Part shown: piece by piece, positions 19,565 to 27,742 of the stretch
Numbering within the stretch: position 1 is the stretch's first letter
How the letters are laid out: the number at the start of each line of letters is the position of its first letter
Assembly (NCBI GenBank): GCA_963776675.1
Contig: CAVZNR010000027.1
Span: 121,069-185,068 of the forward strand
DNA from: Hyphomicrobium_A sp963776675
GTDB taxonomy: Bacteria > Pseudomonadota > Alphaproteobacteria > Rhizobiales > Hyphomicrobiaceae
Length of the DNA stretch: 64,000 bases
Direction: 5' to 3'
Program-made: the position numbers and the translations under genes
Notes under the pieces: generated by a model
What the model saw: the letters and a program-made list of their open reading frames with translations, nothing else
Told to the model about the DNA's origin: nothing
Database searches by the model: none

Positions 19565-20665
19565 TCATGCCTTCACGCCCGCACCGATTGCGGGCTCGGC
19601 GTCGCGGTCGAGCGGCCAGCGTGGGCGAACAGGCGCGTCGAGCGCATCGACACGATTCAGCCCGAGCCGCTCCGCGCCGGCCCAGGCGATCATCGCCGCG
19701 TTGTCGCTGCACAGCGAGACGGGAGGCGCATGAAAGGTGAAGCCTTGACGCTCCGCCAGATCGCGCAACGCTGCGCGCAATCGTGCATTTGCGGCGACGC
19801 CGCCGGCCACCACGAAACGTCGCGGAGCCCCGGCACCGAACCGAGCCGCCGCCACCGCCATCGCACGTGCGCAACGGTCGGCCACCGCCTCCGTCACGGC
19901 CGCTTCGAAAGAGGCCGCAATGTCAGCCACGTCCGCGTCCCGCAAGGGCGCGAGCTTTTCAGCCGTGCGGCGCACCGCCGTCTTGAGACCGGCAAAGGAG
20001 AAGTGCAGCTCCTCGCGTCCCACCATGGGCCGGGGCAGAGCGAAGCGCGCCGCGTTGCCCTTCAATGCGGCCTGCTCGACCGCAGGCCCGCCGGGAAATC
20101 CCAGCCCCAGCAGCTTCGCTGTCTTGTCGAACGCCTCACCGAGCGCATCGTCGATGGTCGTCCCGAGCCGCTCGTAGTCGCCAACCCCGCGCACGATCAG
20201 GAGCTGCGTATGCCCGCCCGAGACCAGCAGCAGAAGGTAGGGGGGCCGAAGCCCTTCGGTCAGGCCGACCGTCAGCGCGTGCGCCTCCAGGTGATGCACG
20301 GCGAGAAACGGCCGCCTCGACGCCAGCGCGATCGCCTTGCCCGTCACCAGTCCCACGATCAGCCCGCCGATCAGCCCCGGACCTGCCGTCGCGGCCACCG
20401 CGCCCAGATCTCCGAACCCGATGCCCGCCTCGCCCATCGCCTCGCGCGTCAGGATATCGAGGCATTCCACATGCGCGCGCGCGGCGATCTCCGGCACCAC
20501 GCCGCCATAGGGGCGGTGCCGCTCCCATTGCGTGCGCACCACATTCGACAGGATGCGTCCCCGCCCATCGGACGCGCGCGCGACCACCGCCGCCGCCGTC
20601 TCGTCGCAGCTGGTTTCAAGTCCGAGGACCAGGGTCTCACCCAAGCCTTGGCGGCCGTTATCCAT
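19565..20665 (-). CDS. tsaD: tRNA N6-adenosine threonylcarbamoyltransferase
   Basis: Transfers threonylcarbamoyl to A37 of ANN-decoding tRNAs, with TsaB and TsaE as partners. The product is 366 aa. It shows the Kae1/ASKHA-fold motifs LGLETSCDETAAAVV, the metal-binding HHLEAH, VSGGHTQLL, and GDYERLGTTIDDALGEAFDK near the nucleotide site. It is divergent from hemC with about 100 bases between starts, and leads the tsaD-gpsA unit. Confidence 0.95.
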   Translation of the reverse strand: MDNGRQGLGETLVLGLETSCDETAAAVVARASDGRGRILSNVVRTQWERHRPYGGVVPEIAARAHVECLDILTREAMGEAGIGFGDLGAVAATAGPGLIGGLIVGLVTGKAIALASRRPFLAVHHLEAHALTVGLTEGLRPPYLLLLVSGGHTQLLIVRGVGDYERLGTTIDDALGEAFDKTAKLLGLGFPGGPAVEQAALKGNAARFALPRPMVGREELHFSFAGLKTAVRRTAEKLAPLRDADVADIAASFEAAVTEAVADRCARAMAVAAARFGAGAPRRFVVAGGVAANARLRAALRDLAERQGFTFHAPPVSLCSDNAAMIAWAGAERLGLNRVDALDAPVRPRWPLDRDAEPAIGAGVKA

Positions 20666-20726
20666 AGGTCGTGCGAAAGCCTCGGTTTGCCTTCCATAGG
20701 CGGCACAGGCATTAATGGCGCCGCAT

Positions 20727-20732
20727 TATAAA
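20727..20732 (+). promoter_or_regulatory. Possible -10 element (TATAAA) for hemC
   Basis: TATAAA lies in the tsaD/hemC intergenic region 37 bases before the TTG start chosen for hemC. No convincing -35 hexamer is visible 16-18 bases upstream, so this is only suggestive. It lies downstream of the most upstream in-frame ATG (20715) and so argues against that start. Confidence 0.3.
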
Positions 20733-20768
20733 ACGTGGGCCTGTCGCCTAGCACCCGGAGTGAACGGC

Positions 20769-21698
20769 TTGCAAGCAGCCAAGACCCGCATTGGCACACG
20801 TGGCTCGCCGCTGGCGTTGGCCCAGGCCCATCTCGTGCGCCGCCTGCTGCGCGAGGCACATGGTCTTAACGATGACGCGCTCGAGATCGTCGTCATCAAG
20901 ACCAGCGGCGACCGCATCCTCGACCGGCCGCTGGCCGAGGCGGGCGGCAAGGGGCTCTTTACCAAGGAGATCGAGGAGGCGCTGCTTGCCCGCACGGTCG
21001 ACCTCGCCGTGCACTCCATGAAGGACGTGCCCACCGTGCTGCCCGACGGCCTCGTGATCGCGGCGGTCCTCGAGCGCGAGGATCCACGCGATGCCTTCAT
21101 TAGTATCTCGCACGCGACACTCGCCGACGTTCCCACCGGCGCCAATGTCGGCACCTCCTCGCTCAGGCGCCAGGCGCAGCTCCTGCACCGCCGCCCCGAC
21201 CTCAAGGTCGTGCCCTTCCGCGGCAATGTGGAGACGCGGCTAAAGAAGCTGGCCGAGGGACAGGCCGATGCCACATTTCTTGCTTGCGCCGGCCTCAACC
21301 GCCTCGGTCTCACCGCGCACATCACGACAAAGATCGACACCGACGTCATGCTGCCAGCGGTGGCGCAGGGCGCCATCGGCATCGAGATTCGCGCCGACGA
21401 CGAGGAAACCGCGCGCCTGGTCGCCCCCCTGAACGATGCGGCCACCGCACTGTGCGTCGCCGCCGAGCGGGCATTCCTGGCAACGCTCGAAGGCTCCTGC
21501 CGCACGCCGATCGCTGGCCTCGCCGAGCTGCGCGACGGCACGCTGCGCTTGCGCGGTGAGATTCTGACCCCCGACGGTGTCCAGTGCTACGCGACCGAGC
21601 GGAGCGGCAGCGCTCAGAGTGCACTCAAGCTCGGCGATGACGCCGCACGTGAGTTGCTCGCGCGTGCCGGCCCGGGCTTTTTCGACGCGATTGCCTGA
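20769..21698 (+). CDS. hemC: Hydroxymethylbilane synthase (porphobilinogen deaminase)
   Basis: Polymerises four porphobilinogens to hydroxymethylbilane in tetrapyrrole synthesis. It shows RIGTRGSPLALAQA at the start, VHSMKDVPT, GTSSLRRQAQLL, and the dipyrromethane cofactor cysteine in GSCRTPIAG. I chose the TTG at 20769 (309 aa, the normal family length). GGAG lies 8 bases upstream, the alternative GTG at 20760 would touch that same sequence, and the ATG at 20715 adds 18 residues not seen in the family. Start choice is inference. The stop overlaps the hemD start by one base (TGATG). Confidence 0.93.
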   Translation: MQAAKTRIGTRGSPLALAQAHLVRRLLREAHGLNDDALEIVVIKTSGDRILDRPLAEAGGKGLFTKEIEEALLARTVDLAVHSMKDVPTVLPDGLVIAAVLEREDPRDAFISISHATLADVPTGANVGTSSLRRQAQLLHRRPDLKVVPFRGNVETRLKKLAEGQADATFLACAGLNRLGLTAHITTKIDTDVMLPAVAQGAIGIEIRADDEETARLVAPLNDAATALCVAAERAFLATLEGSCRTPIAGLAELRDGTLRLRGEILTPDGVQCYATERSGSAQSALKLGDDAARELLARAGPGFFDAIA

Positions 21699-22435
21699 TG
21701 CACATCCTCGTCACCCGTCCCGAGCCCGAAGGCTCGCGCATGAAGGCGCAGCTCGAAGCCACCGGGCACCACGTGACACTCGACCCTTTATTGCAGATCG
21801 AGCCCGCCTCCATCGATGCGTCTGCATTCGAAGGGGCGCAGGCGCTGATCGCCACCAGCCGCAACGGCTTGCGCGCGCTCGGGCGCAGCCCCGCGCTCGG
21901 CGCCGCACTGAAGCTCCCTGTCTTCACGGTCGGCTCCGGCACGGCCGCGATCGCGCGTGAGTTGGGGTTTGAACGCGTGCTGGAGGGAGCCGGTGCGGGA
22001 CGCGACCTCGTACCCGCGATCGCTGCCGAGGCTGAGCCCGGCGACGGGCCGCTCGTGCACGTCGCCGGGGAGGTCACGGCCTTCGACATCGCCGCAGCAC
22101 TGGCGGAGCACGGTTTTAAGGTGCGCACGCTGACTGCGTATCGCGCGGTTGCCGCCACCTCGCTCAGCGAACCGACCGCTCGCGCCATCGCCGAAAACGC
22201 CCTCGACGCCGTCATCTTGATGTCGCCGCGAAGCGCGAACATTTTTGCGCAACTTGTCGCAGATCGAGGCCTCCAGGCGCCCGCGCGCCGGCTCGTTGTC
22301 CTCTGCCTTTCGCAGGCGGTCGCCGACGCAACAAAAAGCCTCGCTCCGGTTCAAGTCGAGATCGCCGAGGCGCCAAACGCGTCCGCCATGCTCGCCGCCG
22401 TGGGACGGGTGGCAAGCGCGTGCCGGGGGGTGTAG
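21698..22435 (+). CDS. hemD: Uroporphyrinogen-III synthase
   Basis: Closes and inverts ring D of hydroxymethylbilane to give uroporphyrinogen III. The product is 245 aa, with the two-lobed HemD pattern: ILVTRPEPEGSRMKAQLEATG at the start, then IATSRNGLRAL, LPVFTVGSGTAAIAREL, and VILMSPRSANIFAQLV. Sequence conservation in this family is low, but position directly after hemC with a one-base overlap makes the call firm. The following Mic60-like and HemY-like genes complete the standard alphaproteobacterial block. Confidence 0.9.
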   Translation: MHILVTRPEPEGSRMKAQLEATGHHVTLDPLLQIEPASIDASAFEGAQALIATSRNGLRALGRSPALGAALKLPVFTVGSGTAAIARELGFERVLEGAGAGRDLVPAIAAEAEPGDGPLVHVAGEVTAFDIAAALAEHGFKVRTLTAYRAVAATSLSEPTARAIAENALDAVILMSPRSANIFAQLVADRGLQAPARRLVVLCLSQAVADATKSLAPVQVEIAEAPNASAMLAAVGRVASACRGV

Positions 22436-22532
22436 GTTTGGCGTCAAAACTCGATGATAAGTCTTGAGTCGCCGCGCCCTGCCATGGTTGGTGGGCGGCG
22501 CGAAGGCCATAGCCCGAGGTGCTTGAGCGCTC

Positions 22533-24248
22533 ATGAACACCAAGAAGGACGAGCCCGATAAGAAAGATCCGGCGGGCTCCGCCGGCAACCGGCCGCACGC
22601 AACGATCGATCTGAAGGCGACAGTGGTCGACGACCCCAAAGGATCCAAAGGGCCAGCAAAGACAGAGCCAGGCAAGGCCGAAAAGACTGCGCCCGGCCCC
22701 GCAGCGGCCGGCGCAGCGCCACCGCGTGCGAGTACCGGTTCCAGCACTCCCCCGCCCAAAGGGCCTGAGGCAGCCAAGCCGAAGCCGGAAACCGCCAAGT
22801 CCGAGGAGCCGAAAGTCGAGCCGGCAGCCACCAAATCGACCGGCTCTGGCCGCTTCTTCACGCACCTCGCGGCCGGCATTGCCGGCGGGGTCATCGCCCT
22901 GCTTGGCGCCGACATGCTCGCCTCCCAGCTGGGATTGAGCTCCTCGCCGGACCAGGCGCAGGTATCCGCCGCCCTGGAGCGGCGCATCCTGACACTGGAA
23001 ACCGGCGGCAAGAGTATCGACGCGACGAACAAGCTTGCCGCCCGCCTCAAGACAACGGAGGCCAAGCTCGGGAAGCTCGAGCAACTCAGCGGCAGCTTGG
23101 CGACGCTCGAGAAGAACCAGACTGCGCTGAACCGCGACGTGAAATCGCTAGACGCCAAGGTCGGCGCACAGGGCGACGATGCCGAAGCGCAAGCCCGCAT
23201 CAAGACGCTCGAGGACAAGCTCGCGGCATTGTCCGAAGCGGCGGCAGCCGACCCCAACGGAAATGGCCTGCCTCAGCTCGCGGCCGTGACCGGCAAGCTC
23301 ACCGACCTCGAATCGACGCTCAACAATCAGCTCGACGCCTTGCGCAAGAACGTCACCGAGGAGATCGACACGCGCCTCGCTTCCGCGGCATCGGCCAGCG
23401 AGGCCGCCAAGTCCGGCACCCAGCGCATCGACCGCGAGCTTGCCGGCATCAAGGCCGACAACGCGCAGCTTGCAGCACGGCTCAATACGCTCAACGCCGA
23501 GACCAACCGCGAAACTCAGACGCTGCGCACCACGCAAGAGGAGCTGACGCGGCTCAAGGTTGATCTCAACGCGCGCCTGCCGAACTTTGCCAGGCCCGAG
23601 GACGTGACCGCAGCAACCTCACCGCTTTCCGACAAGATCGCTAGCCTGCAGAAAGACATGCAGAGCGTCGTCGAAGGCGAGAAGGACCGCAAAGCGACAG
23701 CCAGTCGCATCGTGCTGTCGCTGGAGCTCGCCAACCTGAAACGGGCCATCGACCGGGGCACCGGATACACGGCGGAGCTCGCGGCCGCCCGCAAGCTCAC
23801 CGACGACGGCAGCGTCGACCTTGCGCCGCTCGCCCGCTTTGCCGACACCGGCGTACCGACACTGGCCGACCTCCAGCAGGACTTTAAGGGCGTCGCTTTC
23901 AAGATCATCGATGCCGACCAGCAGCCCGTCGACGGCTCGATCGTCGATCGCCTCCTCGCCGGGGCCAAGTCGGTCGTGCGCGTGCGCAAGATCAGCCACG
24001 AATCCGACGACAAGACCGTCGAAGCGGTGGTCGCGCGCATGGAGGATGCGCTCAACCACGACCGTCTCGACGAGGTGATCGCGGAGGCCAAGAGCCTGCC
24101 GCTGGCCTCGCAGGACGCCGCCCGCGACTTTCTCGCCAAAGTCGAGGTGCGCGACACCGCCGACCAGGCCCTGGCCAAGGTCGAGGCGCAGCTCAAGGCA
24201 TCGCTCGTCGCTGCGCCCTCCAGCGGCGCCGACCCGGCTCAACAGTAG
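22533..24248 (+). CDS. Mitofilin/Mic60-like inner-membrane protein (COG4223)
   Basis: A 571-aa protein with a Pro/Lys/Glu-rich disordered N terminus (1-105), a transmembrane helix (about 107-128), a long coiled-coil region (about 140-400), and a C-terminal mitofilin-like helical domain. That domain includes RKLTDDGSVDLAPL and a helix rich in E and D. Alphaproteobacterial Mic60 homologues are encoded beside hemCD and can shape intracytoplasmic membranes; they are the relatives of the mitochondrial cristae-junction protein. No signal peptide cleavage site is apparent. The gene starts about 100 bases after hemD and ends 9 bases before the HemY-like gene. Confidence 0.85.
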   Translation: MNTKKDEPDKKDPAGSAGNRPHATIDLKATVVDDPKGSKGPAKTEPGKAEKTAPGPAAAGAAPPRASTGSSTPPPKGPEAAKPKPETAKSEEPKVEPAATKSTGSGRFFTHLAAGIAGGVIALLGADMLASQLGLSSSPDQAQVSAALERRILTLETGGKSIDATNKLAARLKTTEAKLGKLEQLSGSLATLEKNQTALNRDVKSLDAKVGAQGDDAEAQARIKTLEDKLAALSEAAAADPNGNGLPQLAAVTGKLTDLESTLNNQLDALRKNVTEEIDTRLASAASASEAAKSGTQRIDRELAGIKADNAQLAARLNTLNAETNRETQTLRTTQEELTRLKVDLNARLPNFARPEDVTAATSPLSDKIASLQKDMQSVVEGEKDRKATASRIVLSLELANLKRAIDRGTGYTAELAAARKLTDDGSVDLAPLARFADTGVPTLADLQQDFKGVAFKIIDADQQPVDGSIVDRLLAGAKSVVRVRKISHESDDKTVEAVVARMEDALNHDRLDEVIAEAKSLPLASQDAARDFLAKVEVRDTADQALAKVEAQLKASLVAAPSSGADPAQQ

Positions 24249-24257
24249 GGAGCGGAC

Positions 24258-25994
24258 ATGCTGCGCCTGATCGGCTTCCTGCTCGCTGTCACCGTCGCCG
24301 CCGCCGGGCTGGCATGGCTCGCCGACCGGCCCGGCGAGCTTGTCGTCCAGTGGCAGGGCTATCAGATCGAGACGAGCGTTTTTCGCGCGATCGTCATTCT
24401 CTTTGCATTCCTCGTCATGGCGCTCGTCGTCTGGTCGCTGTTGCGCCATGCCTGGAACAGTCCCGCCGCCGTTGGAGGCCACCTCGCCAAGCGCCGGCAA
24501 AAGCTCGGACTCGATGCCCTTTCGAGCGGCATGATCGCGCTCGGTGCCGGCGACCGGGCTGCGGCCATGCGAGCGGCCATACAGGCGCGCAAAACGCTCC
24601 CCAATGAGCCGCTGACGCACCTTTTGCGCGCGCAGGCCGCGCAACTCACCGGCGACCGAACGACGGCGCGGCGCATTTTCGAAGCCATGCTGGCCACACC
24701 GGACACCGAGCAGCTGGGACTTCGCGGCCTCTATCTCGAGGCGCAGCGCGAGGGCGAGACGGAAGCCGCGCGCCACTTCACCGAGCGCGCCGTCAAGCTG
24801 AACCCCAAGCTGGCGTGGGCAGTCGATGCGCTGTTCGATCTGCAGTGCCGCCAGTCTGATTGGGCGGGCGCGCTGGAGACGCTCGCGATTGCGCGCAAGA
24901 ATGGACATATCGAGCGGCCGAGCGCCGACCGCCGGCGCGCCGTGCTGCTGACCGCGCAGGCGCAGACCGCCGAGGACAGCGACCCAGAGCGCGCGCTCAG
25001 TTTGGCGCTCGAGGCGCATGGACTTGCCCCCGACCTCGTGCCGGCTGCAGCGATCGCCGGACGGCTGCTCGCCTCACGCGGAAACACGCCGCGCGCCGCC
25101 AAGATCCTGCAAAAGACCTGGACGCGCGCGCCCCACCCCGATCTTGCAACCGCTTACGCCTATGCCCGCATCGGCGACAGCCCGCGCGACCGCCTCGATC
25201 GCGTCAAGCAGCTCGCGGCCCTTAGCCCCAATTCGCTCGAGGGCCCAATCGCGGCGGCGACGGCTGCCATCGAGGCGCGCCAGTACGACGACGCGCGCGC
25301 GGCTCTCGAGCCGCTGCTCGACAGCCGCATGACACAGCGCGTCGCGACCCTCATGGCGCGCATCGAGGGCGAGCAGCACGGCGACAAGGGCCGTGTGCGC
25401 GAATGGCTCGCCCGCGCGGTGAATGCGCCACGCGATCCTGCGTGGACCGCCGACGGCGTCGTTGCCGACAAATGGGCGCCGATCTCGCCGGTCACCGGCG
25501 CGCTCGACGCTTTCCGGTGGCGCGTACCGGTCGAGTCCGTGGATCGCGGTGACGGCGAGACGCTGGCCGCCAAGCTTGAAGAGCTCGTGGCGCTCGGCGG
25601 CCCGGAAGGCGGCAGCGCGGCCAACGAGGCGGCCGCCGCCAGAAAAACCGTGGATGACGCAACAACGATCGAGGTCGTGCCTGTCACCGAGCCTGTCCGC
25701 AAGACCGCCGACACTGCCGCGGCCAAGAGCGCGGAGCCGCAAAGGAAAGCAGCACCGGCGAAGCCCGCTCCCGAGCCCGCGCCTAAAGCTGAAGCGGCGC
25801 CTGCGGCAGCGGCACGTCGGAGCACCGCCTCGGTGCCGTCGACATCGAGCGAGCGGACCAAGGGCCAAACCGGCACCGAGACGCGTCGCAAGCCTGAGCC
25901 GCGCATTTTCGTAGCGCCGCCGGCGCCCGACGATCCCGGCCCCGAAGGCGCTCAAGAGGACATCGCCCCGCCGCTCCGCACCAAACCGGCTTGA
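24258..25994 (+). CDS. HemY-like TPR membrane protein
   Basis: A 578-aa protein with two N-terminal transmembrane helices (about 2-20 and 38-62), then a HemY_N domain and TPR-like helical repeats up to about residue 430. A Pro/Ala/Lys/Glu-rich tail of about 120 residues is probably disordered. These proteins are named HemY from their place next to hem genes but have no proven enzymatic role in haem synthesis (unlike Bacillus HemY). They may act as scaffolds with the Mic60-like neighbour. A close Shine-Dalgarno (GGGAG) precedes the ATG. Confidence 0.85.
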   Translation: MLRLIGFLLAVTVAAAGLAWLADRPGELVVQWQGYQIETSVFRAIVILFAFLVMALVVWSLLRHAWNSPAAVGGHLAKRRQKLGLDALSSGMIALGAGDRAAAMRAAIQARKTLPNEPLTHLLRAQAAQLTGDRTTARRIFEAMLATPDTEQLGLRGLYLEAQREGETEAARHFTERAVKLNPKLAWAVDALFDLQCRQSDWAGALETLAIARKNGHIERPSADRRRAVLLTAQAQTAEDSDPERALSLALEAHGLAPDLVPAAAIAGRLLASRGNTPRAAKILQKTWTRAPHPDLATAYAYARIGDSPRDRLDRVKQLAALSPNSLEGPIAAATAAIEARQYDDARAALEPLLDSRMTQRVATLMARIEGEQHGDKGRVREWLARAVNAPRDPAWTADGVVADKWAPISPVTGALDAFRWRVPVESVDRGDGETLAAKLEELVALGGPEGGSAANEAAAARKTVDDATTIEVVPVTEPVRKTADTAAAKSAEPQRKAAPAKPAPEPAPKAEAAPAAAARRSTASVPSTSSERTKGQTGTETRRKPEPRIFVAPPAPDDPGPEGAQEDIAPPLRTKPA

Positions 25995-26014
25995 TACCCG
26001 ACAGCGCGCCGCGC

Positions 26015-26173
26015 CTAGCGGCTGGAGTGATTTCTGTCGGCGGCGACCGACCGCTTGCGGTCCCGGCCCTTGGCGCCTGCGGGGTTTCCTTCCTCCCGCC
26101 GGTCGGGCCCGAACGTATGACCCTTGCTGGCAGCTTCGTTGCCTTCTGCAATCTTGGACTTGGCCTCGGCCAT
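26015..26173 (-). CDS. Small hydrophilic hypothetical protein (52 aa)
   Basis: A short open frame with a GAGGG 4-8 bases before the ATG and no overlap with another gene. The product starts MAEAKSKIAEGNEAASKG and continues with many Lys, Arg, Glu and Gly residues, so it is probably unstructured and cytoplasmic. I do not recognise a family. An alternative is that the region between the HemY-like gene and tRNA-Thr is non-coding. Confidence 0.4.
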   Translation of the reverse strand: MAEAKSKIAEGNEAASKGHTFGPDRREEGNPAGAKGRDRKRSVAADRNHSSR

Positions 26174-26304
26174 GGCGCCCTCGCGTTGATGTATTAATGG
26201 CAAGCGGGCTCCCAACGCCGGGGGCTTCCGGGAAGTTCCCCGACCCATCCATCGCCGCACTTGCATTCGGCGTTTGCGGGCGCTATCCCTCCGCCTCACG
26301 CTAA

Positions 26305-26381
26305 GCCGCAATAGCTCAGTTGGTAGAGCACGTCATTCGTAATGACGGGGTCACAGGTTCGAAGTCCTGTTTGCGGCACCA
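26305..26381 (+). tRNA. tRNA-Thr (anticodon CGT), with an 8-base T-loop
   Basis: Seven-base-pair acceptor stem GCCGCAA/TTGCGGC, D-arm GCTCAGTTGGTAGAGC, anticodon stem CGTCA/TGACG with loop TTCGTAA (anticodon CGT at 26338-26340), variable loop GGGTC, T-stem ACAGG/CCTGT, discriminator A and encoded CCA. The T-loop reads TTCGAAGT, eight bases rather than seven (26358-26365). An extra A is the simplest explanation, either as a sequencing indel or as a real change. Confidence 0.92.
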
Positions 26382-26409
26382 GCGCCTTCACAGTCGCGGA
26401 GATGACAAC

Positions 26410-27306
26410 TTGCTCCGCCGCCTCCTGGACATCTGGATCGCACGCTACGCGCACCCCGACCCCGGTGCGCGCGAGGCCGTCGCGGCTCTGAAACCAGCGG
26501 CCGTCGTAACGGGAGCCTCGCGCGGGATCGGTCTGGCACTTGCCCGCCGCTTCGCGCAAGCCGGTCACGACGTGGTGCTTGTCGCGCGCAATGCGGGCCC
26601 GCTCGAGGCAGCCGCAAGCGCCATTGCACGTGACTTTTCCGTCAAGACTTATGCTATCCCGCTCGACATCACCGATGCCGCGGCCCTGCACGCACTCGAC
26701 GCCCAACTCGCCGCACACGGGCTTTACCTCGATATCCTGGTCAACAATGCCGGCATGGGGCTTGCGGGAACGTTCGCCGATCACGCGCCAGTGGACGTGG
26801 TGCGCCTCCTCGACCTCAACGTCGCGGCGCTCACGCGGCTGATGCACCACGCGCTGCCCGGGATGCTGGCGCGCGCACGCGGCGGGATCCTGAACGTCGC
26901 CTCGCTCGGCGGCCTGGCGCCGGGGCCCTATCAGGCCGCCTACTATGCCAGCAAGGCGTACGTGATCTCACTGACGGAGGCAGTCGGCTACGAAACGGCA
27001 GGCGCCGGCGTGCGGCTGTCAGTGCTGGCGCCCGGCCCCGCCGATACTGGGTTTCATGCCGACATGGGCGCGGAGCATTCGTTCTACCGTCAGCTGATCT
27101 TTTCGTTGAGCCCCGAGGACGTGGCGCGCGCAGGCTATCGCGGCTACGTGCTGGGCTGCCGCCTGATCGTGCCCGGGCTCATGAACAAAGTGCTGGCGGT
27201 GGCTTTGCGCATCCTGCCGCACAGCGCGCTTAATCCGCTGATCGGCTGGCTGTTGCGCCCGCGCGAGGAACGATCCTGGAGCGGGACGACGGGTGACGAA
27301 GATTGA
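26410..27306 (+). CDS. Short-chain dehydrogenase/reductase (SDR)
   Basis: A 298-aa classical SDR: NAD(P) motif TGASRGIGLALARRF, structural NNAG, catalytic Ser in NVASLGG, and Tyr/Lys in YYASKAY. The C-terminal extension of about 70 residues contains hydrophobic stretches (LMNKVLAVALRILPHSALN), as in SDRs of the DltE/YqjQ type that may act on lipophilic substrates. The substrate is unknown. No good ATG occurs in frame after the tRNA. I chose TTG 26410 because GGAG lies about 10 bases upstream and the earlier frame runs through tRNA-Thr. Confidence 0.82.
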   Translation: MLRRLLDIWIARYAHPDPGAREAVAALKPAAVVTGASRGIGLALARRFAQAGHDVVLVARNAGPLEAAASAIARDFSVKTYAIPLDITDAAALHALDAQLAAHGLYLDILVNNAGMGLAGTFADHAPVDVVRLLDLNVAALTRLMHHALPGMLARARGGILNVASLGGLAPGPYQAAYYASKAYVISLTEAVGYETAGAGVRLSVLAPGPADTGFHADMGAEHSFYRQLIFSLSPEDVARAGYRGYVLGCRLIVPGLMNKVLAVALRILPHSALNPLIGWLLRPREERSWSGTTGDED

Positions 27307-27742
27307 TGCGGAGCATTTCCTTTGTAGCAATACTTTTGCGCTTAACTGCCCTCAGACGCCGCGAATCTTAGTTCTTGCGTATCACGGCGCAGTCGGCGCG
27401 GAGGCGCGCTGGCGGGCCCTAATGGTCCGTTACTGCGCGCCCCCGTGCCGGCTCCGTGCCTCAGCAAATCGCTGCAAATGGCTTATGCCACGCTGACAAG
27501 CCGCCATACGCGGCTGTCATAGCGCCATGCCGCGCCGCAATGAGCTTATGCCAACGCCCTGCCGGTCTGGACAGAAGCGCGCCCGCGCCCTAAACGGCGG
27601 TTCCCGCAATTAACCGGCCTGCCCCGGTCAAAGCCCCCAATAACTAGTTTGTGCAATGATCCGTGCGCCCCTCTGTGGGCCAAGGCCGACGCAACCCTCT
27701 TTTAAGACTCCGCGAATGGGCGACACCAAAAAACTTTCTCCC
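27307..27742. other. Intergenic region upstream of the GH15 gene
   Basis: About 435 bases with no convincing gene. Stop codons are frequent, and base composition is locally less GC-rich near 27630-27660, where the promoter of the trehalose cluster could lie. In-frame ATGs at 27656 and 27716 could extend the GH15 protein, but neither has a Shine-Dalgarno. No terminator hairpin was recognised. Confidence 0.4.

Noticed and set aside
20715..20768. Upstream ATG/GTG starts for hemC
   Set aside because: They add residues absent from the family, and TTG 20769 has a well-spaced GGAG; kept as an uncertainty in the hemC entry.
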